Positions 57,301 to 64,000 of a stretch of 64,000 nt of DNA are shown piece by piece. A program made the translations under genes and the position numbers. Position 1 is the first letter of the stretch. The number at the start of each line of letters is the position of its first letter. This stretch comes from Sorghum bicolor (lineage: Eukaryota; Streptophyta; Magnoliopsida; Poales; Poaceae): the NCBI RefSeq assembly GCF_000003195.3, contig NC_012879.2, positions 34,153,505 through 34,217,504 on the forward strand. The letters are read 5' to 3'. A model generated the notes under the pieces. That model saw only the letters and a list, made by a program, of their open reading frames with translations. It did no database searches and was not told where the DNA came from.

Positions 57301-58879
57301 TCAACTGGTTCACGGTAGCAGTTGGAGGTGCTTGCACTGCCACTTCTACACAAATTCTATCCCCTTTAGGTGATGTTACTACCACAGACTTCTCCTGGCA
57401 TTGAATCACTGTCCGATGTTGCTTCATCCAATCCATCCCCAGGATAAGGTCAATACCAGAAGTTCTTAGCACAATGGGGTTTACTTTGAAGTCTACCCCC
57501 CTTAGAGAAACACTAGTGGAGGGGCTCCAATAGTTCGCTGGCATAGTACCCCCCGGTGAATTCACTAGCATTGAGTTTTTCATGGCACATAAAGCTATGC
57601 TATGTACTCTAACAAAAGCTTGCGAGATGAAAGAATGCGAAGCTCCGGAATCAAAAAGTACAGTAGCAGGGATGGAGTTGATACTAAACGTACCCAGCAT
57701 GACCTCGGGTGCCTCCTGAGCTGAATCAGTAGACACATGGTTCACACTTCCAGTGTGGGGTGGTCGAGCATTGGGCCTCTGATTGTTGTTCTGATTCTGT
57801 GGAGCTGAGGGGTTCTGCTTCTTCGGGCACTGATAGGCATAGTGACCCACTTCACCACAACGGTAGCAAGCATTGGGGTTGTTTGCCACTGCTGTCTTCA
57901 CTGGAGCATTGTTGGGCACACCTGGACGTGGTGCCTGGGGGTTAACTTGCTGCTGAGGGCGCTGATTACCAAACTGCTGCTGGTACTGGGGACGCTGCTG
58001 GTTCTGGTTTTGGTTGCGCGGAGGGTACTGGCCCTGATTCCACTGACTAGGGGGCCTCTGGTTCCTGGGAGGAAAGCCCTGCTGAGGAAACATGCGCGGA
58101 CGAGTGTTGCTGCTAGATGCCTGCCCCTGAATCTTCCTCTTCTTAGCATCCATCTCTTTGCGCTTATTGTCAATCACAATAGCACGGTTCACAAGTTCCT
58201 GGAAGCTGGGGTAAACATTGGACATCAACTGCAGTTGCAGGCCATCATACAGTCCTTTTAGGAAACGACGTTGCTTGTCAGAATCCTTGGCCACTTCACC
58301 CGGAGCGTAACGTGACAATTGAGCGAACTTGTCACGGTACTCAGCGACAGTCATGGAGCCTTGCTTGAGAGCACGGAACTCCTCTTGTTTGAGCTCGATG
58401 AGCCCCTCTGGAATGTGGTAAGACCGGAAACTCTCTGTGAATTCCCTCCAAGTGACAGGCGGTGCGTTGTCTGGGCGTCCATATTGGTAGGACTCCCACC
58501 ACTCTTGTGCAGCCCCTTGCAGTTGTCCGGAGGCATACAACACCTTCTCCATGTCATTGCACTGAGCAATGTTCAGCTGCTTCTCCACAGCTCTTAACCA
58601 ATCATTAGCTTCTAAAAGGTCACTAGCATGTGTAAAAATAGGGGGACGTCCCTTCATGAACTCTCCCCTCTTATCTCGAACCTGGACCGGTGGTGGTACG
58701 ACGGCTGGCTGGTGATCCAGGCGATCCATCATAGTTTGCATCAATTGAGTTTGCATCAACATGAGCTGCTCCATTGTCACAGGCTGTGGTGGTGGCGGTG
58801 GGTCCACCGGTGCGCCACGGCCACGTCCACGGCCACGGCCTCGACCTCGACCACGGCCTCTTCCTCCTTCGTCAGCCAT
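54398..58879 (-). pseudogene. gag-pol: gag-pol of chromovirus 2, one long frame broken in the chromodomain
   Basis: The likely start is the ATG at 58879 ([12 protein letters not shown]), which follows GGAAACAG, rather than the in-frame ATG at 58918. Domains: Gly/Arg repeats and Pro-rich start; gag ([27 protein letters not shown]); zinc knuckle [14 protein letters not shown]; protease [10 protein letters not shown]; reverse transcriptase [10 protein letters not shown]; RNase H ([11 protein letters not shown]); integrase with [33 protein letters not shown] and [12 protein letters not shown], so all three catalytic acids are present. The frame stops at TAA (54479-54481) in the chromodomain. The same frame then runs 26 more codons (EDEATWEREEDLRK) to a natural stop at 54398-54400. 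Everything but the chromodomain tail looks intact. Confidence 0.93.
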
Positions 58880-59555
58880 CTGTTTCCAACAAAGGAATAA
58901 GCTTTTAGAGGTTTCCATAATTAATAACTGATTATAATATCGAATAGACTGCTGAAAATTTTCTGGACAGGATGCAAAATCAGCAGTGCAGTATTTAACT
59001 CATAACTCGAGTTTCTGATATCCAACAGAGGCGTGCCATACATGTTTGGAAAGCTTATAAAATTTGTTACAACTTTTGTTCAGACCACTTTTACAGATTC
59101 TGACATTATCTTGATCAAAAACAGGGGTAATGCGAACCTGTTCTGGGCTCTAGTCTGCGCAATAGTCCCAAATTGTAACAAGGATATCTCCCAGATCCGA
59201 GCAGGTTTTGACATGGTTCCAGTTGCAAATGAATGATATATCAGTCTAGTTTCCTCCACAAAAATTTCAAAATTTTTGGACGTACCACTTCAGAGATAAA
59301 AGTTAAACATCACAGGCTGCTCCAGAAAAATAGCACAGCAACAGCAGAATATACCAACCCAACTAAGCATTCGATAATTAAACTTAAGGTAACAGAAGTT
59401 TGTAGATAAATCCACAATCTTCCAGCAGTCATTACAAAGATTCGAATCATGCAAATACACAAACAAATTCAACGGACACATCAATTGTTCACAAGCACTC
59501 CAAACTCAACTGACATAACGAGACTACGAAATAAAACAACTATGGCATCCTAGGC
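58880..59555 (-). other. Spacer between ORF0 and gag in chromovirus 2
   Basis: 676 bases without a supported frame, ending (minus strand) in CCTTTGTTGGAAACAG directly before the gag ATG. It may be the downstream part of an intron whose removal exposes gag. Confidence 0.5.
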
Positions 59556-60473
59556 CTATGGTGCGTCGCCGGAGATGCTAGGAGGTGCGGTCTTCTTCTT
59601 GTAGAGCGGTGGCAACTCAAGCTGCTCTCTAAGGCTGTCCACCATCTCCTGGAAGCGATCTATGGAATCCTGCTGATCACGTAGCTCCACCTGTAGGTCA
59701 TCATTGGCCATCTGCAGGACATGCATATGCCTAACAGTTGCATCCAATGGCGTGTCAACCTCCTGCGGGTTCTCGATAGACCAAGTGCCAATAGTAGAAT
59801 CATGGCGAGGGAGAAACTTGTACTGGTCTGCTCTCATGGCCTCATAGCGAAGGCCATGGTAGTGAGTGTAAGCCATCTGGGCGGCGTCCTCCATGCTGTC
59901 CTGTGCCTCAGCTCGCCTAGCAACGTGTCCATGGATGCTCTCCACCATATAGCTGTCATGTGCCTCATTCCCCACAGTGATGGTAAGATCCGACCTCCAG
60001 TACGTGGCTTCATAGGGGTGTGTGTACTCTGCACAGCAGTACATAATGCCAATCTCCTTATCGCCATAGTAAGTATCCAGCATCTCCCTAAGCAAGTTGT
60101 GGAAGTAGGCTGTCATTGAAGGATACTTGTAGTGGATGGTGGTAGTCCATCCTGGGTTTTCTTCCTCAGGACCAGCTGGAGGCACCACCTCTGGTACAGC
60201 AGGGGCAGCAGGTGCAACTGGTGGAGCTGGTGGTGCAGGTGCAGCAGGTGGAACAGGTGCAGTGGGTGGAGGTGGAACAGGTGCAGCTGCTACAGGGGAG
60301 TCCATCCAGTTCTCATCATCATCATCCACCTCTGTCACCATCGCTGGGTCCTCTTCCTCCATGGGGACGGTCTCGTTGTCGGAGATGTGCACCACTGGCA
60401 GGGACGACTGGGGCGTGAACTGAGAGATGTAGCTCCTGGTGTTGGCACGGCGAGACCTCGTGACAGGCGGCAT
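59556..60473 (-). CDS. ORF0 of chromovirus 2: intact accessory protein upstream of gag
   Basis: An uninterrupted 305-codon frame from MPPVTRSRRANTRSY to SISGDAP. The basic N-terminus is followed by an acidic patch (EEEDPAMVTEVDDDDENW), a Pro/Ala/Val-rich low-complexity linker (about residues 60-100), a globular-looking block (YKYPSMTAYFHNLL, MEDAAQMAYTHYHGLRYE) and a C-terminal coiled coil (LQVELRDQQDSIDRFQEM). The ATG follows AATTTATAG, an acceptor-like AG. The layout resembles ORF0 of chromovirus 1, including an AAQxA block before the coil. No motif of gag, env or a known enzyme. Its intactness suggests recent selection in the active family. Confidence 0.75.
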   Translation of the reverse strand: MPPVTRSRRANTRSYISQFTPQSSLPVVHISDNETVPMEEEDPAMVTEVDDDDENWMDSPVAAAPVPPPPTAPVPPAAPAPPAPPVAPAAPAVPEVVPPAGPEEENPGWTTTIHYKYPSMTAYFHNLLREMLDTYYGDKEIGIMYCCAEYTHPYEATYWRSDLTITVGNEAHDSYMVESIHGHVARRAEAQDSMEDAAQMAYTHYHGLRYEAMRADQYKFLPRHDSTIGTWSIENPQEVDTPLDATVRHMHVLQMANDDLQVELRDQQDSIDRFQEMVDSLREQLELPPLYKKKTAPPSISGDAP

Positions 60474-60641
60474 CTATAAATTTTATTTTAAGATTAGATC
60501 AATATTTTGGCAATAGAATAAGTGATATAAGCATAATAAATTTTATAAAATAACAAAAAGTAAGGTAGAAAGCATTAAATAAATAAAACAAAAACTCTAT
60601 ATCGACCATTGCTACCTAGGCTTGCGTCCTACAGTCAACAC

Positions 60642-60654
60642 GGCTCTGATACCA
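60642..60654 (-). other. Primer binding site, initiator tRNA-Met
   Basis: On the minus strand TGGTATCAGAGCC, an exact initiator-Met complement, three bases from the LTR end at 60658. Confidence 0.92.
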
Positions 60655-60657
60655 ATT

Positions 60658-63590
60658 TGTCACACCCAATTTCAAGGAAGAAATTGAATGCATAAACTAA
60701 TGTGCGCCCAGAGATCAATCACACACATAAGTCACAAATTAAATACCATCATTGCAGTGTTTACAACAAACGTAGTTATTACATCACAAAGTCTGGTATA
60801 ACAGCGGAAATATAAATATGATATTCTAAGATAACTATCTCATGGCCCTCACACAGGGAAGGTCGACTGGTGAAGCACAAGCCTAATAGTCCTCAGGGTA
60901 GTCCTCATAGCCACCACCATCTGTTACCCATCCGAGATTTTTATGCAAAGAAAAGAAATATACAAGCGTGAGTACATCTCGTACTCCACAAGCATAGCGT
61001 GAGGATTTATGAGACTCAAACAGGCTAAACTAGGTTTAGTGCATCAGCTTTTAGTAGATCAGTGTTTTATCGTTAATTATTATAGATTAAGCTTAAGCTC
61101 CCAAAAATCCCATATAATCAGTTATTAGAACCATAGTAAGTCATTAAGTCACATTAAAGCATAATTATTCATCATCAAGTACCATATAGCCATCAGTAAC
61201 CAGTTATTCTGTGAGTTTTCCAGGCCGCTCGTGACCGTGAGTACGGCTGTTATAACAGTTATACACTCTGCAGAGGTTGTGCACTTTCACCGTGAGTCGT
61301 GTCGCCCATATGCCCGGGGTCCGTCGACCCCCAAACACTACCAAGGTGAGCGGGCAGGGTACACTATGAAGCCTTCCATAGGCCTATTCTAACCAGTTAG
61401 GGCCGCGAGGTTTCCTCGGCAGGCAGATGTAGAAAACCCCCCTTTTCTATGCCACATTTCCATCGCGGCTATACTCATAGAAATAGGGGCAGCCCTACAC
61501 CCAAAGTGGCAAGCGCCTCTTGCGCCCTTTCGGGTAACCTCTAACGAGTTAGAAAAGGTCCTATTACTGAGCTAAAGTCAGAGCCATATGACTCTCCTGG
61601 TTGCACTGTAAGTCCCAGCTTTTGCCAACAGATAAGTCCTTATGGAGGGTCCAGGACAACATGACCAACAGTTATTTGTACCATAGCCCTATGTTCCATT
61701 TATCATAATCATGTTTAATCAATTAACCATGGTTCCATCACTGATTTCAGATCATATATAATTGGAGTTAGAGCACTAGCACTTCTACCCATATGCAATA
61801 AAAACCCTTGGGAACAAGGTAATTGTCATCAATAGCTAGGATGTCCTTATAGTTTGCAATATTATACACATGCAGGGTGAAATGCTTAAAAATGAGTAGG
61901 ACAACAAGGTAAGCCCATGCTATACTTGCCTTGGTTCACGTACTCCTGCTGTTCTTGCTGGTCCTGCTGGTCCCCAAAGAGCTCCGGACTCCCGAAAAAC
62001 TCCTCACCGTCTAGGCTCGATCAAAACATCACAATCATCACGCATACCAAGACAAACATGCAAGAGAACAATTCCTAAAGTTAGAACAGTACACCAGCAG
62101 TAAATAAATTAAATAAAAGTTTTTCAAAATCATCTACGTGCTGCTACGATCACGTCAACGCGAAATTCACGAAAATCGGAGCTAAAACGACCAAGTTACC
62201 ACTTTTCGACGATTTCCTATAGGCCAATAATTAATTAAACCTAACCCTGAAAATAAAAAGTGGCAAACTACAGAAACAGTAGTACTATCATGTAGAGTAT
62301 TTAATTACGAATCTAACGCAATTTGAACGGGTCAAATCGGAGCTATAACGAATATTTTATGGCCAAAACAAGTTCAGTGGCAATTCTGTAGTTTCCCGAA
62401 AGCGTATTTTGACCTAACCGACGGATAATACGTTTTCTAAAAGAGAAAGCGTATTTCGCTCTAAGGCGCTAAGGACTGCGGCCGAATTTGGAAATCTGGG
62501 AGGGGCTCTTTAAGCAAAATTTCCCCCCGAAGGGGTACGGTGCATCCAGGGCCGTTGATCTGGAATCGGACGCGCGAGATTAGAAAGAAGAAAACAGATG
62601 GGGGGAAGGAGCGGCGCGCCGGCTGGAGGGGAGGAAGGGCGCGGCGGGCGCCATGGCCGGCCGGGCCCGAGCTCGCCGGCGCGACCCCAATAGAGGCTAC
62701 GGCGGACCGTTTTCTAAACCGAGACCGCTGGGAGAGAGAGGAGGGCGAGGGGAACGCGTCCCCGGCCTTGGAACGCTCCGGGAAACACCCAAGCTGCTGC
62801 ACCATGGCCGGCGGCGGAAAGCTTCTCCGGCGAGCGCGGCCGGAGCGATTGAAGACTCCGTTTTGCTCGGGAAATGGATGGGGAGAAAGAGGGAAGGGAG
62901 ATGAAGCTCACCACGGCGCTAAATCGGAGCGAAACCGGCTCTGGAAGGGAGCTTCACGCGGCGGGCGAAGAACTCCGGCGACGGTTTCTGCGCACTCGCG
63001 ATTGGGAGCAGAGCCGAGGGAAAAGAGGGGGAAAATGGGGAGAGGAGGACTCGGGTGCGCGGACTCCCTCCACTTGAAGCCGAGACGCGGGGGGGGGGGG
63101 GGAGAACGTGGGCGCGGGGAGAGCGGCTTCGACGGTTGCTGCCGAGAGAGAGGAAATCGGGGGTGGGGCGGTCGGAGGTAGGGGGTGGTCCTGACGGGAG
63201 GGCTCCACCCGTCAACCGCCAGGGAGAAAGAGGGGGGAGGGAGGGGATCGGCTGGGCCAGGCCCAAGAAGGAGAAAGGGGGCGCGCGGGTTTTCGGCCAA
63301 AATGGCCGAGAGAAGGGGAGGGAAGAGAGAAAAGCTCTTCCTTTTTATTTTCCAGACAAAATTTTCAAACTCTTTTCCAAATGAGTTTTTGAATTCAAAC
63401 ATCTTTTCTTCAAATCCACTCATCACATAAATAAATGCACCAGCATGTATGCAACAAAGTATTGGCCTAACTTATATTTAATTTTATTTTCTCCAAATTT
63501 ATTTATTTTCCTATATTGAAAATGCTCACAAAATTATTTAATAAAGCCAAATTCATCTATTTTTAAAAGAGCCAAATTTTGGGTGTTACA
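60658..63590 (-). repeat. 5' LTR of chromovirus 2 (2933 bp)
   Basis: Full-length LTR with TGTAACACCC start at 63590 and GTGTGACA end at 60658 on the minus strand. It retains the 61289-61447 block lost from the 3' LTR. Long frames at 62461-63430 arise from G/C-rich low complexity and are present in both LTRs, with no protein support. Confidence 0.95.
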
Positions 63591-63595
63591 TATAT

Positions 63596-64000
63596 CATGG
63601 TAAATTAGAGATATCATTCCGTAAATATCAATTAAAAGAACTGTAAGCTGAGGAGAAAAGAACTGCACTTCAAGTGTCATAGCTCGTGCTGCTTGTCCAC
63701 TGCATTCACATCCCTTACCTGATGAGTATGGACGCACGAACGAACTCGAACGAACCAACCTGCGCGGTAAACAAGGTAATGAAACAAAGAGAAACACAGG
63801 AATATAAATACAGAAGCAAATGGGAAGGAGAGCTCTTTGAATTTTATAATATATTCTACAATAGGAAGGAACCATCTACCAAAGAAATTGAGAACAAGTC
63901 ATTCTCATGCATGAAGACTTTATATTTTAATTAAATGAAGTAAATTTGCACTATTCATTTCAGACTTAGTCGACAATTCAGGCTCCTGCTCAGTAGTTAC
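63596..64000. other. Right flank, no feature recognised
   Basis: AT-rich sequence after the TATAT duplication. Short frames on both strands have no recognisable similarity. Confidence 0.5.

Larger units (their letters stand above)
51577..63590 (-). mobile_element. Complete Ty3/gypsy chromovirus 2 on the minus strand, 12.0 kb, TSD TATAT
   Basis: LTRs at 51577-54350 (3') and 60658-63590 (5') read TGTAACACCC...GGGTGTGACA on the minus strand. TATAT flanks both ends (51572-51576 and 63591-63595). Order on the minus strand: 5' LTR, primer binding site, short leader, ORF0, gag-pol, polypurine tract, 3' LTR. LTRs differ by scattered substitutions (about 1-3% by eye), a 158-159 bp deletion in the 3' LTR, and variable G runs, so insertion is fairly recent. 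It is the best preserved element in the window. Confidence 0.96.

Noticed and set aside
57842..58261. Plus-strand frames opposite gag-pol of chromovirus 2
   Set aside because: Shadow frames antisense to a well supported gag-pol with repetitive codons.
63686..63934. Possible small gene at the right edge
   Set aside because: No start context, splice partner or motif; codon pattern looks random.

Overview
The window is repeat-rich nuclear DNA from a grass. An Andropogoneae species such as sorghum is most likely, judging from the Ty3/gypsy families, the MITEs beginning GGCCTTGTTTAGTT, and a Cassandra LTR carrying 5S rRNA sequence. That assignment is an inference from family resemblance. Almost everything readable is transposable-element sequence or gene fragments caught between elements. 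Two 100-base N runs (8288-8387 and 12792-12891) are assembly gaps.

1-7.9 kb is the 3' end of a Tat-type Ty3/gypsy element: the integrase tail (1-603), a six-exon antisense gene encoding a plant mobile domain (PMD) plus coiled coil (752-4028, minus strand), a polypurine tract and a 3' LTR (about 6777-7892). The 3' end of another LTR element, with 70-bp tandem repeats and its own LTR, interrupts it at roughly 4.27-6.37 kb. 8.4-10.8 kb holds an Athila-like integrase fragment split by a 5'-truncated LINE.

12.4-32.4 kb is the most unusual part. On the minus strand, exons of a eukaryotic DNA topoisomerase II (TOPRIM to C-terminal coil, introns kept) are followed by tandemly duplicated exons of a C48 protease resembling the NEDD8-specific DEN1/NEDP1. 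A 6.3-kb CACTA transposon (23784-30118, TSD TAA) sits inside one topoisomerase intron. On the plus strand, five exons with consistent splice phases (15828-17748) encode a protein I do not recognise.

32.5-48.5 kb is a complete Tekay/Del-like chromovirus (5' LTR 32468-37328, 3' LTR 43996-48509, TSD TTTTT) inserted in the terminal repeat of a MITE. Its 5' LTR was later hit by a solo Cassandra LTR (36059-36339, TSD GTAAG). Its pol has frameshifts, nonsense codons and catalytic-site changes. 51.6-63.6 kb is a second complete chromovirus on the minus strand (TSD TATAT) with one long gag-pol frame broken only by a nonsense codon in the chromodomain. Both chromoviruses carry an extra ORF (ORF0) before gag, and in both the ORF0 and gag start codons lie directly after a 3' splice-site-like AG, which suggests splicing chooses between the two products.

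No intact conventional host gene is evident. The functional units are TE gag-pol genes, TE accessory ORFs, a CACTA transposase pair, and a decayed chimeric topoisomerase/protease locus.
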